From positions 248,001 to 312,000 of the forward strand of contig NZ_WUTW01000004.1 in assembly GCF_009831215.1 (NCBI RefSeq): 64,000 nt of DNA, read 5' to 3'. The DNA comes from Actinomadura rayongensis. GTDB taxonomy: Bacteria > Actinomycetota > Actinomycetes > Streptosporangiales > Streptosporangiaceae. Numbering within the stretch: position 1 is the first letter of the stretch; each line of letters begins with the position of its first letter. The position numbers and the translations under genes are program-made. The notes below the pieces were generated by a model that was given only the letters and a program-made list of their open reading frames with translations, was not told the DNA's origin and ran no database searches. This document shows, piece by piece, positions 32,035 to 41,199 of the stretch.

Positions 32035-33372
32035 TCAGCCCCGGACGAGCGTCGCCAGCAATTCCACATGCTGGGTCATGGGAAATGCGTCGAAAGCGCG
32101 GAGGCTTTCCAGGGTCCAGCCGCGCTCGCCGAAGTAGGAGAGGTCGCGGGCGAGGGTGGCCGGGTCGCAGGAGACGTAGGCGATCTTGCGGGTGGCCAGC
32201 GCCGCGACGCGGTCGACCACCTCGCGGCCCGCGCCGGTGCGGGGCGGGTCGAGGACGACCAGGTCCGCGCCGCGCGTCCGGGCGCCGCCGCGGTGGCCGG
32301 TGCCCGAGCGCTTGTTCTGGGTGCGCGACGAGCCGTCCGCCCGGCCGAACTCCAGGTCCCCGACGACCTCCTCGACGGCGCCGCGCTCGATCGACACCTG
32401 CGGCAGGTCCCGGACGTTGAACCGCGCGTCCCGCACCGCCGGGCCGTCGGACTCGACGCCGACGACCAGGCCGCCGGAGCCGACGCGCTCGCCGAGGAAC
32501 GCCGTGAACAGGCCCGCGCCGCAGTACAGGTCCACGACGACGTCGCCGGGCTTGGGCTCCAGGGCGTCCAGGACGGCGTCCACCAGCAGCGGCGCCGCGC
32601 CCGGGTGGACCTGCCAGAACCCGCCGCCCGTCACCTGGAACAGCCGGTCGCGGACCTGCTCGCGCACGAACGGGACGGTCGCGCCGGGCTCGGGACGGCC
32701 CCGGACGAGCCGCACCGGCACGTCCAGCCGGGGCACCCGCGCGGTGCGCTTGCCGCGCAGGACGACCACCCGGTCCCCCGTGGCGGCCGACACGACGCCC
32801 TCGACCGACGCGGTCCCCGGCCAGCGGTGCCGCTCGATGCCCATCAGCTCGACGCCGGGGTGCGCGATGAGGCACTCGTCCACCGGCTCGATGTCGTGCG
32901 ACCGGTGCTTGCGGAGGCCGACCGCGCCGCCCTCCACGGAGAACTGGACGCGCGTGCGCCAGCCGAGGCCGGGGGCGGGCACGAAGTCGTCGGACTCGGG
33001 GTAGGGGACCTCCTCGACCACGACGGTCCGCTCGATCCCGGCGACGCGGCGCAGCTGCTCCTCGATCACCGTGGCCTTCAGCGCGCGCTGGGCGGGCAGC
33101 GCGACGTGCTGCCAGTCGCAGCCGCCGCAGCGGCCGGGCCCGGAGAACGGGCAGGGCGCCGGGACGCGGTCCGGGGACGCGACGACGATCTCCTCGGCGT
33201 CCGCGCGGAGGAACTTCTTGGAGACGTCCGTGACGCGGGCGCGGACCTTCTCGCCGGGCAGCGCGTGCCGCACGAACACCACCCGGCCTTCGTGCCGGGC
33301 CACGCAGAAGCCGCCATTGGCGACATTGCCCACGTCGAGGTCGAGCAGGTCACCGGGTCGCAGATCAGTCAC
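32035..33372 (-). CDS. TrmA/RumA-type RNA (uracil-5-)-methyltransferase
   Basis: The 445-residue protein has an N-terminal TRAM domain (about 1-60, GDLLDLDVGNVANGGFCVAR), Fe-S cysteines (PCPFSGPGRCGGCDWQHV, near 75-90) and a SAM domain with VVDLYCGAGLFT. VVLDPPRTGAG and the catalytic Cys in AYVSCDPATLARDL are conserved. It methylates uracil-5 in rRNA or tRNA; the exact target is unclear. GTG 33372 overlaps the upstream permease stop by 8 bp; GTG 33393 is an alternative. Its place next to the permease and the TrkA pair is conserved in actinobacteria (Rv2689c in M. tuberculosis). Confidence 0.9.
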   Translation of the reverse strand: MTDLRPGDLLDLDVGNVANGGFCVARHEGRVVFVRHALPGEKVRARVTDVSKKFLRADAEEIVVASPDRVPAPCPFSGPGRCGGCDWQHVALPAQRALKATVIEEQLRRVAGIERTVVVEEVPYPESDDFVPAPGLGWRTRVQFSVEGGAVGLRKHRSHDIEPVDECLIAHPGVELMGIERHRWPGTASVEGVVSAATGDRVVVLRGKRTARVPRLDVPVRLVRGRPEPGATVPFVREQVRDRLFQVTGGGFWQVHPGAAPLLVDAVLDALEPKPGDVVVDLYCGAGLFTAFLGERVGSGGLVVGVESDGPAVRDARFNVRDLPQVSIERGAVEEVVGDLEFGRADGSSRTQNKRSGTGHRGGARTRGADLVVLDPPRTGAGREVVDRVAALATRKIAYVSCDPATLARDLSYFGERGWTLESLRAFDAFPMTQHVELLATLVRG

Positions 33373-35413
33373 GGTCCGAAACGATACCGGCACCGGAGAC
33401 CGTCCCGTCCCGGTCGCGCGGCGGGCGCGGCGGACGGCGCGAGGCCCCCGGCGCGGCGCGCTCGGCGCGGCCCTTCAGCCGGTCGGACGAGTGGAGCTGC
33501 CACGCCACGCTCGTCACCATGACGCCGGGCTGGAACAGCAGCCGCCCCTTGAGCCGCAGTGCGCTCTGGTTGTGGAGCAGCGTCTCCCACCAGTGGCCGA
33601 CGACGTACTCGGGGATGAACACCGTCACGACGTCGCGGGGGCTGCGCCGCCGGACGCTCTTGACGTACTCCAGGACGGGCCGGGTGACCTCGCGGAACGG
33701 CGAGTCGAGGATCTTGAGCGGGACGGAGGTGTCCAGCGCGTCCCACTCCTCCTGGAGCCGGCGCGACTCCTCGGCGTCCACCGCGACCGTGACGGCCTCC
33801 AGCGTGGACGGCCGGGTGACCTGCGCGTACGCCAGCGCCCGCAGCGTCGGCTTGTGGATCTTGGAGACGAGGACGATCGCGTGGTTGCGGGCGGGCAGCG
33901 CGACGTCCTCGCCGGACGGCACCAGCTCCGCCGCGACCCGGTCGTAGTGCCGCCGGATCCCGCGCATCATCGCGAACAGCACCGGCATGGCGATCACGAC
34001 GATGTAGGCGCCGAGCGCGAACTTGGTGATCAGGACGACCAGCAGGACGATCCCGGTGAGCGTCGCGCCGAACGCGTTGATCGACCGGGAGACGACCATG
34101 CGGCGGCGCTGCGCCGGGTCCCGCTCGTCGCGCAGCAGCCGGTTCCAGTGCCGGACCATGCCGATCTGGCTGACGGTGAACGAGACGAACACGCCGACGG
34201 TGTAGAGCGGGATCAGCTTGGTGACCGACGCGTCGTAGGCGTAGATCAGCACGCCCGCCGCCGCCGCGAGCAGGATGATGCCGTTGCTGAACGCGAGCCG
34301 GTCGCCGCGGGTGTGGAGCTGGCGCGGCAGGTACCGGTTCTGGGCGAGGACGGACCCGAGCACGGGGAACCCGTTGAACGCGGTGTTCGCGGCGAGGAAC
34401 AGGATCAGCGCCGTCATCACGGTGACCAGCGCGAACCCGGGGGTGAACCCGCTGAACACGGTGTGCGCGACCTGGGCGATGACGGGGTCGGCGTCGGTGA
34501 CCTCGCGGCCCGTGCTCGGGTTGATCAGGTGGCTGCCCTGCGCCGGGTCGGCGAACTTGGCGTGGGTGGCGTAGGCGAGGGCCGTCACGCCGCCGAACAT
34601 CACCGTGGCGACGCCGCCGAGCGCCAGCAGCGTCTTCGCGGCGTTCTCGCCCTTCGGCTTGCGGAACGCCGGGACGCCGTTGCTGATCGACTCGACGCCC
34701 GTCAGCGCCGCGCAGCCGGACGAGAACGCCCGCAGCAGCAGGAAGATCAGCGCGAACCCGCCGACGTTGCTCTCGTTGCCGGTGACCTGGAAGTGCGCGG
34801 TCTCGGCGTTCAGGTCCACCCCGAACGCCAGCCGCACCGCGCCCCACATCAGCATGGTGACGATCGCGAACATGAACAGATAGGTCGGGACCGCGAACGC
34901 GACGCCCGCCTCCTTGAGCCCCCGCAGGTTCCCGATCGTCAGCAGGACGACGATCACGATCGCGACCAGCACCTCGTGCGGCTGGAGGAACTTCAGCAGC
35001 GCGCCCAGGTTCTCGACCCCGGACGACACCGACACCGCGACCGTCATGACGTAGTCGACGAGCAGCGCCGACGCGACCAGCAGCCCCCAGTTGGAGCCGA
35101 GGTTGGTCGTGGCGACCTCGAAGTCGCCGCCGCCGCTCTGGTAGGCGCGGACGTTCTGCCGGTAGGACGCGACGACGGTGAGCAGGATCACCACGACGGC
35201 CGCCGCGATCCACGGCGTGTAGTGGTACATGACCAGCCCGCCCGCGGCGAGGGCCAGCATGATCTCCTGGGGGGCGTAGGCCACCGACGACAGGGCGTCG
35301 CTGGCGAAGATGGGGAGCGCGATGCGCTTGCGCAGCAGTTGCTCGTGCTGGCTGGCACTGCTCAGCGCGCGCCCCAGCAGGAGCCGCTTGGCGAAGTCCG
35401 GAACGGTCGGCAC
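33365..35413 (-). CDS. APC superfamily permease, KimA/YdaO-like potassium importer
   Basis: The 682-residue protein has about 12 membrane helices (about 45-480) and a soluble C-terminal domain of about 200 residues. The opening RIALPIFASDALSSVAYAPQEIM is characteristic of the KimA/YdaO subgroup, whose Bacillus member is a proton-coupled K+ importer regulated by c-di-AMP. The cytosolic domain (NHAIVLVSKIHKPTLRALAYA...) resembles a universal-stress-type fold. The two TrkA proteins encoded divergently support a role in K+. It corresponds to Rv2690c by gene order. Annotation as a generic amino acid permease is the main alternative. The last 30 residues are basic and disordered. Confidence 0.8.
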   Translation of the reverse strand: MPTVPDFAKRLLLGRALSSASQHEQLLRKRIALPIFASDALSSVAYAPQEIMLALAAGGLVMYHYTPWIAAAVVVILLTVVASYRQNVRAYQSGGGDFEVATTNLGSNWGLLVASALLVDYVMTVAVSVSSGVENLGALLKFLQPHEVLVAIVIVVLLTIGNLRGLKEAGVAFAVPTYLFMFAIVTMLMWGAVRLAFGVDLNAETAHFQVTGNESNVGGFALIFLLLRAFSSGCAALTGVESISNGVPAFRKPKGENAAKTLLALGGVATVMFGGVTALAYATHAKFADPAQGSHLINPSTGREVTDADPVIAQVAHTVFSGFTPGFALVTVMTALILFLAANTAFNGFPVLGSVLAQNRYLPRQLHTRGDRLAFSNGIILLAAAAGVLIYAYDASVTKLIPLYTVGVFVSFTVSQIGMVRHWNRLLRDERDPAQRRRMVVSRSINAFGATLTGIVLLVVLITKFALGAYIVVIAMPVLFAMMRGIRRHYDRVAAELVPSGEDVALPARNHAIVLVSKIHKPTLRALAYAQVTRPSTLEAVTVAVDAEESRRLQEEWDALDTSVPLKILDSPFREVTRPVLEYVKSVRRRSPRDVVTVFIPEYVVGHWWETLLHNQSALRLKGRLLFQPGVMVTSVAWQLHSSDRLKGRAERAAPGASRRPPRPPRDRDGTVSGAGIVSDRD

Positions 35414-35590
35414 GCAGCAGACTCTAGCCGTTGCCTCCGACGGCGCTCCGGCGCGCCCCGTCCGGCCGCCGGACGGCTGGCGGCGCCCCGTCCCGGGTAG
35501 TACTCGCCGGGGTGCATGTGTAGCTTGTCAGGCTGCGAGGAACCAGGGAGCGACGTGCAGGTGTGCACGCGTACCGGGGAAGGGACGACC

Positions 35591-36256
35591 GTGCATATCG
35601 TGATCATGGGGTGCGGACGGGTGGGGTCGACGCTCGCCCACATCCTGGAGGACAAAGGCCACTCGGTGGCCGTGATCGACCAGAACCCGGAGGCGTTCCG
35701 CAAGCTGCGCGCCGGGTTCAAGGGCCGGCGCGTCACCGGGTTCGGCTTCGACCGGGACGTGATCGCCGAGGCCGGGATCGAGAAGGCGTCCGCGTTCGTG
35801 GCCGTCAGCAGCGGCGACAACTCCAACATCATCTCGGCGCGGGTGGCGCGCGAGACGTTCGGCGTCGACAACGTGGTGGCCCGCATCTACGACCCGCGCC
35901 GCGCCGAGGTCTACCAGCGGCTGGGCATCCCGACGGTCGCGACGGTCCGCTGGACGGCCGACCAGATCCTGCGGCGCCTGCTCCCCGAGGGCGCCGAGCC
36001 GCTGTGGCGGGACCCGTCGGGCCAGGTCGTCCTCGCCGAGGTCGAGACGGGCGCGACGTGGGTGGGCGAGCGCGTCGCGGACCTGGAGGAGGCGGCGCGC
36101 ACCCGCGTCGCGTTCCTCACCCGGATGGGCGACGCGCTCGTCCCGCGCGCCGACACCGTCATCCAGGACGGCGACATCGTCCATGTGGTGGCGCGGGCGG
36201 ACGAGCTGGAACGGATCAACGCGGCCGTCGCCGCGCGCACGGAGGGGGACGCCTGA
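35591..36256 (+). CDS. ceoB: TrkA-family potassium uptake regulatory protein (CeoB)
   Basis: The 221-residue cytoplasmic protein starts at GTG 35591 (AAGGGA upstream). The N-terminal RCK_N domain (about 1-125) has the dinucleotide motif IVIMGCGRVGSTLAHIL with acidic VIDQNPE at strand 2, and the C-terminal RCK_C domain is about 140-221. It binds NAD(H) or ATP and gates a K+ transporter. It is paired with a second TrkA protein by a one-base overlap. No TrkH/KtrB-type channel is nearby; the divergent KimA-like permease is the only candidate partner here. Confidence 0.92.
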   Translation: MHIVIMGCGRVGSTLAHILEDKGHSVAVIDQNPEAFRKLRAGFKGRRVTGFGFDRDVIAEAGIEKASAFVAVSSGDNSNIISARVARETFGVDNVVARIYDPRRAEVYQRLGIPTVATVRWTADQILRRLLPEGAEPLWRDPSGQVVLAEVETGATWVGERVADLEEAARTRVAFLTRMGDALVPRADTVIQDGDIVHVVARADELERINAAVAARTEGDA

Positions 36257-36915
36257 TGCGGGTCGCGATCGCGGGCGCGGGCGCGGTGGGCCGGTCCATC
36301 GCCCAGGAACTGCTGGAGAACGGGCACGAGGTCCTGCTGATCGACAAGAGCCCGAAGGCCATCAAGGTGGAGATGGTGCCGCGCGCCGAGTGGCTGCTGG
36401 CGGACGCCTGCGAGATCTCCTCCCTGGACGACGCGGCGCTGGAGCGCTGCCAGGTCGTCGTGGCGTCCACCGGGGACGACAAGGCGAACCTGGTCGTGTC
36501 GCTGCTCGCCAAGACCGAGTACGGGGTGCCGCGCGTGGTGGCGCGGATCAACCACCCGAAGAACGAGTGGCTGTTCAACGAGTCGTGGGGCGTGGACGTG
36601 GCCGTGTCGACGCCGCGCCTGCTGTCGGCGCTGGTCGAGGAGGCCGTGAGCGTCGGCGACCTGGTCCGGCTGATGACGTTCCGGCAGGGCGAGGCGAACC
36701 TCGTGGAGCTGACGCTGCCCGAGGACGCGCCGCTCGGCGGCGAGCGGGTCGGGTCGGTGCGGTGGCCGCGCGACACGGCGCTGGTGGCGATCCTGCGCGA
36801 GGGCCGGGTGCTGGTGCCGACGCCCGACGACACGCTGGAGGCCGGGGACGAGCTGATGTTCGTCGCCAGCCAGGACGTCGAGGACGAACTCGCCGACCTG
36901 CTCAACGCGCGCTGA
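36256..36915 (+). CDS. ceoC: TrkA-family potassium uptake regulatory protein (CeoC)
   Basis: The 219-residue paralogue of CeoB has the Rossmann motif VAIAGAGAVGRSIAQEL and acidic LLIDKSP, then an RCK_C domain (about 135-219, LVELTLPEDAPLGGERV). ATG 36256 shares its A with the CeoB stop. The two proteins probably form a mixed ring that controls K+ uptake. The order CeoB-CeoC next to the permease and the convergent DUF3159 gene matches Rv2691-Rv2693c. Confidence 0.92.
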   Translation: MRVAIAGAGAVGRSIAQELLENGHEVLLIDKSPKAIKVEMVPRAEWLLADACEISSLDDAALERCQVVVASTGDDKANLVVSLLAKTEYGVPRVVARINHPKNEWLFNESWGVDVAVSTPRLLSALVEEAVSVGDLVRLMTFRQGEANLVELTLPEDAPLGGERVGSVRWPRDTALVAILREGRVLVPTPDDTLEAGDELMFVASQDVEDELADLLNAR

Positions 36916-36935
36916 GCGCCGGTCCGGGGCCGGGG

Positions 36936-37673
36936 TCAGGCGTCCTCGGCCTCGGGGCGGGCGGCGAGCGGGGTGTTGCCGCGGGCCAGCAGCGCGACCA
37001 TCAGGGCGAGCGCGGCGACCTGGAGCGGCCAGCCCATCGCGATCTTGGCGATGCCGAGCGGGCCGCTCTGGTCGCCCGACATCAGCCAGATCGGGTACTG
37101 GACGACCACGCGCAGCAGGCACGGCGCCATCAGCAGCCACGTCAGCCGGGAGCACAGCCGGACGACGCCGGGGTCGGAGCGCCAGGCCGTCGGGTCGCCG
37201 GTGACGGACCCGATGATGAACCCGACGAGCGGCCAGCGCACCGCGATGGACGCCAGCATCCCGGCGGAGTAGACGGCGTTGTAGATGATGCCGGGCAGGA
37301 ACGCGTCCTCGGCCTTGCCCGAGCGCAGCGCGAAGAACGCGGCGATCGCGATGCCGACGAGGCTGTTGAGGACGAACTGCGGGTTGGAGCGCTGCGCGAC
37401 CCGGACGGCCAGCAGCACCACGGCGGCGGCGACCCCGGCGATCACGGCCGTCTTCACGTCCTTGGCGACCAGGTAGGTGCCGGTGAAGCCGATCGTCGGG
37501 ACGGCCGCCTCGATCATCCCGCGCACGCCGCCGAGCGCCTTGGCGAGCTGGGCGCGGACGGCGGCCTCGACGGTGTCGTGGGCGCGCGCGTCCCGCCGGT
37601 CCGCGCTCACGCTCTCATCCACGCTCTGGTCCACGCCGCCTCCCCCGTCCGGGCCGAGCCCCGGCGCGTTCAC
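36936..37673 (-). CDS. DUF3159 integral membrane protein
   Basis: The 245-residue protein starts at GTG 37673, overlapping the preceding OB-fold gene by 4 bp (GTGA). About six membrane helices follow a hydrophilic N-terminus of about 45 residues. PTIGFTGTYLVAKDVKTAVIAGV and the later VTGDPTAWRSDPGVVRLCSRLTW are typical of DUF3159, an actinobacterial family without known function (Rv2693c). The conserved coupling to the OB-fold gene suggests a shared process. Confidence 0.87.
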   Translation of the reverse strand: MNAPGLGPDGGGGVDQSVDESVSADRRDARAHDTVEAAVRAQLAKALGGVRGMIEAAVPTIGFTGTYLVAKDVKTAVIAGVAAAVVLLAVRVAQRSNPQFVLNSLVGIAIAAFFALRSGKAEDAFLPGIIYNAVYSAGMLASIAVRWPLVGFIIGSVTGDPTAWRSDPGVVRLCSRLTWLLMAPCLLRVVVQYPIWLMSGDQSGPLGIAKIAMGWPLQVAALALMVALLARGNTPLAARPEAEDA

Positions 37674-38077
37674 GAACCGCCGCGCAGCTCGTACCGGGGG
37701 TTGAACATGACCTTGCGCCCGTCCTGGACGCTGACCAGGCCCTCGGCGCGGAGCCTGCGGCCCGGGTCGATGCCGGCGATCCGGCGGCGGCCCAGCCACA
37801 CGAGGCTGATCACGTCGGTGCCGTCGTACAGCTCGGCCTCCAGCGCGGGGGCGCCGCCGCGCGGACGCAACGTCACGGTACGCAGCGTACCCGCCACGCA
37901 GTGCCGTGTGCGCTCACCGCAGGCGGTGATGGGCGTGGCGCCCTCGCGGCCGGACGTCTCCTGCAGTTCGGCGGCCTCCAGCTCGGCGTCCGAGGAGGCC
38001 ATCCGGCGCAGGAAGCGCCGCAGGCCGCGGGGCTCGCGTCGCGTCCCCGGCGCGGCGGCGGCCGGTACGTCGTCCAT
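37670..38077 (-). CDS. OB-fold nucleic acid-binding domain protein
   Basis: The 135-residue protein has a charged N-terminus and a C-terminal OB-fold (about 55-130) with VAGTLRTVTLRPRGGAPALEAELYDGTDVISLVWLGRRRIAGIDPGRRL, the pattern of tRNA-anticodon/RecG-type domains. It is the equivalent of Rv2694c and is coupled to the DUF3159 gene. The start may be ATG 38077 or the internal ATG at residue 26. The nucleic acid target is unknown. Confidence 0.85.
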   Translation of the reverse strand: MDDVPAAAAPGTRREPRGLRRFLRRMASSDAELEAAELQETSGREGATPITACGERTRHCVAGTLRTVTLRPRGGAPALEAELYDGTDVISLVWLGRRRIAGIDPGRRLRAEGLVSVQDGRKVMFNPRYELRGGS

Positions 38078-38130
38078 GAAACGAACTTTAGGCCATCTCG
38101 CGCCGTGCTGAACCTTCCGGGACGCCCGGA

Positions 38131-39459
38131 TCAGGCGACCGCCGCGACGGCGGGCGCCCGCAGCGCGCGGCGGGCCGCGAGCCAGGCCGTCCCGCCGGTG
38201 AGGACGACGGCCAGCGCCGCGACGCCCACGAAGATCAGCGGGCCGCCGGCGGGCAGGGCCGAGCCCGTCCGGGCGACGGCGAACGGGACGGACGTGAACG
38301 CCGACGCGACCGTCCCGGCGGCGATCCCGAGCGCGGCGAGCACCGCCGACTCGACGGCCACCGCCGCGAGCACCTGGCCGGGCGCGGCCCCGGCGAGCCG
38401 CTGCTGCCCGAACTCGCGCCGCCGGTCGGCGACGGCCGCGACCAGCGTGTTCACCAGCATGATCGCGGCGAACAGGATGATCATCCCGATGACGACGAGG
38501 TTGAGGACCTCGACGGACCGGTCGTCGGCGCTCGCCGCGCGCCCGGCGGACGCGGCGTTCTCGGTGGCCTGGAGGTGGAGGGTCCCGATGCCGATCCCGG
38601 TGAACAGGATGATCGGCAGGACGACCGCCGCGAGCCGCCGGGACCGCCGCGCCAGCCCGGCGAGCACGAGGTCACCGACGGCGCCGAGGGCGCGCAGCGG
38701 CCCGGCCAGCGCCCGCGCGGCGCCGCCGACGAGCGCGGGGGCGAGCAGGGCGAGGGCGAGCGCGGCGACGATGTCGGCCTGCCCGGACGTGGCCATCGCG
38801 TCCAGGCCCTTCCCGCGCATGACCGTGGCGGTCGTGACGGCCTCGCCGGACGCGGCGGCGAGCAGCACGGCGGCCGCGATGATCCGGCCCCGGCCGAGCC
38901 CGCCCGCCTCGTCGCCGGACGCGACGGTCGTCCCCCGCACCGCCCGGCGCGCCGCGAACACGCCCCCGGTCAGCGCGGAGGCGAACGTGACGCCGAGCCC
39001 GACGCCGAGCGCGCACGGCCCGAACGCGTAGCCGACCGTCTCCGGGACCATCGCGCCGTCGTGCATCAGCGCGAGCACGCCGTGCCCGAGCGCCCAGCCG
39101 GGGACGATCGCGAGGACGCCGCCCGCGACCGCGACGAGCAGGCACTCGGCGATGATCATCCGGGCGACCTGCCCGGGGGTGGCGCCCGCGCTGCGCAGGA
39201 GCGCGATCTCCTCGGCCCGCTGCCGGACCGCGAGCGACTGCGTGGACGTCACGGCGAACGCCACTAGCAGCAGCCCCCAGCCGCCGACGACGAGCCCGAC
39301 GGTCAGCAGCGTGTTCCGGGCGGTTCCGGTGGCGTCCCCGGCGACGTCGAGCATCGCGCCGAAGGACATGAGCAGGGCCGCGCCGAGGAACACGGCGAGG
39401 AACGTGGCGGTGAAGGCGCTCGCGCGGCGGCGCAGCGAGCGCAGGGCGAGCCCGGTCAC
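38131..39459 (-). CDS. ABC transporter permease, FtsX/MacB type
   Basis: The 442-residue membrane protein has two FtsX repeats: helices near 18-35, 55-75, 105-125 and a second set near 280-440. RQRAEEIALLRSAGATPGQVARMIIAECLLVA and RRREFGQQRLAGAAPGQVLAAVAVESAVL are the paired ATPase-contact motifs. GTG 39459 overlaps the ATPase stop by 4 bp. Such pairs extrude peptides or lipids or work mechanically on the envelope. The substrate is unknown, and no sensor genes are next to it. Confidence 0.9.
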   Translation of the reverse strand: MTGLALRSLRRRASAFTATFLAVFLGAALLMSFGAMLDVAGDATGTARNTLLTVGLVVGGWGLLLVAFAVTSTQSLAVRQRAEEIALLRSAGATPGQVARMIIAECLLVAVAGGVLAIVPGWALGHGVLALMHDGAMVPETVGYAFGPCALGVGLGVTFASALTGGVFAARRAVRGTTVASGDEAGGLGRGRIIAAAVLLAAASGEAVTTATVMRGKGLDAMATSGQADIVAALALALLAPALVGGAARALAGPLRALGAVGDLVLAGLARRSRRLAAVVLPIILFTGIGIGTLHLQATENAASAGRAASADDRSVEVLNLVVIGMIILFAAIMLVNTLVAAVADRRREFGQQRLAGAAPGQVLAAVAVESAVLAALGIAAGTVASAFTSVPFAVARTGSALPAGGPLIFVGVAALAVVLTGGTAWLAARRALRAPAVAAVA

Positions 39460-40241
39460 GCGGCGGCCCCCCGCTCCACCGCGGCGGCCAGGCGGGTCAT
39501 GCGCTCGGCGACGGCCTCGGCGGTCGGGGCGTCCAGGCTTCCGGCGAGGGCGCCGTCGGCGAGGAACACCACCCGGTCGGCGTAGGACGCGGCGACGGGG
39601 TCGTGGGTGACCATGACGACCGTCCGGCCGTGGACGCGGACGGCCTCGCTCAGCAGCGCCAGCACGTCCCGGGCGCTGCGCAGGTCGAGCGCGCCGGTCG
39701 GCTCGTCGGCGAACACCACGTCCGGGGCCGTGACCAGGGCGCGGGCGATGGCGACGCGCTGCTGCTGGCCGCCCGACAGCTCGGCGGGCAGGTGGTGCAG
39801 CCGGTCCCCGAGGCCGACGCGGGCGAGGATGTCGGCGGCGGCGGCGCGGTTCGCGCGGCGGCCCGCCAGCTTCGCCGGGAGCAGGACGTTCTGCAGGACG
39901 GTCAGCGTCGGCAGCAGGTTGAACCGCTGGAACACGAACCCGACGCGCTCGCGCCGGAACCGCGTCAGCGCCGCCTCACTGCGTCCGGCCAGCTCGGCGC
40001 CGGCGAGGAACACGCGTCCCTCGGTCGGACGGTCCAGGCCCGCCGCGCACTGGAGCAGCGTGCTCTTGCCCGATCCGGACGGCCCCATCACCGCCGTGAA
40101 CGTCCCGGCGGCCAGGCGCAGCGACACGCCCGCCAGCGCCCGGACGCGGTTCCCGTCCGTCCCGTGGACCTTCCCGACGTTCTCCAGCCGCAGTGCTTCC
40201 CGCGGGGCCTCGCCCCGGCCCGTGTGTTCCCGCCCTGACAT
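39456..40241 (-). CDS. ABC transporter ATPase, LolD/MacB type
   Basis: The 261-residue ATPase has Walker A GPSGSGKST (about 53-61), the Q-loop region VGFVFQRFNLLPTLTVLQNV, signature LSGGQQQRVAIARAL, Walker B VVFADEPTGALD and switch VTHD. The FNLLPTLT motif is typical of ATPases paired with FtsX-type permeases. It is translationally coupled to the permease. A terminator hairpin separates the pair from the dut-DUF3710 operon upstream, so this is its own unit inserted among conserved genes. Confidence 0.93.
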   Translation of the reverse strand: MSGREHTGRGEAPREALRLENVGKVHGTDGNRVRALAGVSLRLAAGTFTAVMGPSGSGKSTLLQCAAGLDRPTEGRVFLAGAELAGRSEAALTRFRRERVGFVFQRFNLLPTLTVLQNVLLPAKLAGRRANRAAAADILARVGLGDRLHHLPAELSGGQQQRVAIARALVTAPDVVFADEPTGALDLRSARDVLALLSEAVRVHGRTVVMVTHDPVAASYADRVVFLADGALAGSLDAPTAEAVAERMTRLAAAVERGAAA

Positions 40242-40333
40242 CCGCGTCTCCCGCAGTCACGGCGTCCCGCCTGCCGGAACGCCCGTGGCCACGACGCTAC
40301 GGAGCGGGCGGACCCGTCACGAGGGGTCCAGGA

Positions 40334-40372
40334 CGCCGCCGGAGGTAGGGGAAAGCCCACCCTCCGGCGGCG
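40334..40372 (-). terminator. terminator after the DUF3710 gene
   Basis: A perfect 12-bp stem (arms 40334-40345 and 40361-40372) with a 15-nt loop, which can pair further with mismatches, lies six bases beyond the DUF3710 stop codon on the minus strand. Confidence 0.75.
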
Positions 40373-40377
40373 GACGG

Positions 40378-41187
40378 TCAGCGGACCTCGGTGATCTCCG
40401 GGCCGCGCTCGAACGGGTCGAACGTCTGCTCGGCGCCCTCGCCGTCCTGCTCGCCCGCCTCGCTGAACTCCTTGGGGATCCGCAGCTCCAGCAGGTCGCG
40501 GGGCGGCATCGGCTGGTCGCCGCGGTGGATGACCACGCCGCGCAGCACGTCCTCCAGCACCTGCCACTGCTCCTCGTCCTCGATCGCGGCGCCCTGCACC
40601 ACGGCCTGGAGGAACCAGCGCGGGCCGTCGATCCCGAGGAACCGGACGACCTGCGGCGCCCAGCCCTGCTCGACGAACTCGGCCGGGATCTGCTCACGGA
40701 CCTCGGCGGGCATCTCGGCGAGGACCTCCTCGGTCAGCGCGGCCGGGACCATCGCGATCAGCTCGGGGCCGAACGGTCCCTCGCCCTCCTGCGTCTGGCC
40801 CTGCGCCTGCTCCTCGATGTCCTTGGCGGTCTCGCGCCGGACGTCGTCCCAGATGCCGGACCGCTTGGGCGCGGCGAAGACCTGGAGCTGCATGGCGCTC
40901 TCACCGTGCTGCACGAGGACGGCCACCGGACGGCCGTTGACCGGGTTGCCCTCCTCGTCCACCTCGGTCGCCTCGAAGTTGACCTGGAAGCCGAGCCCCG
41001 AGGCCACCGGGACCTGCAGCGCCCCGAAGTCCAGGCGCTGGATGTCCGGGTAGGACTCGGCGGAGTCCCAGGGGCCGCCCTCGGCCGGGTCGGCGGCCTC
41101 CGCCTCGGCCTCCTCGACCGCCGGAGCCAGGTCCTCGGCGTCCTCCGCCACCTGCTCGTCGGCCTGCCGGCGACGTCCAAAAGCCAC
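40378..41187 (-). CDS. DUF3710 family protein
   Basis: The 269-residue soluble protein starts at GTG 41187 behind AAGGAG. An acidic N-terminus (about 10-45) precedes the DUF3710 domain (RLDFGALQVPV, GPRWFLQAVVQGAA, then VHRGDQPMPPRDLLELRIP in the family position, here IHRGDQPMPPRDLL). The family is restricted to actinobacteria, is uncharacterised, and is almost always next to dut, as Rv2696c is. It follows dut by 12 bp and is surely co-transcribed. Confidence 0.92.
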   Translation of the reverse strand: MAFGRRRQADEQVAEDAEDLAPAVEEAEAEAADPAEGGPWDSAESYPDIQRLDFGALQVPVASGLGFQVNFEATEVDEEGNPVNGRPVAVLVQHGESAMQLQVFAAPKRSGIWDDVRRETAKDIEEQAQGQTQEGEGPFGPELIAMVPAALTEEVLAEMPAEVREQIPAEFVEQGWAPQVVRFLGIDGPRWFLQAVVQGAAIEDEEQWQVLEDVLRGVVIHRGDQPMPPRDLLELRIPKEFSEAGEQDGEGAEQTFDPFERGPEITEVR

Positions 41188-41199
41188 GACACACGCTCC

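Noticed and set aside
35414..35590. Possible c-di-AMP (ydaO-type) riboswitch before the potassium genes
   Set aside because: I searched by eye for the conserved ydaO elements and saw none; the region is short and has no matching stem pattern.
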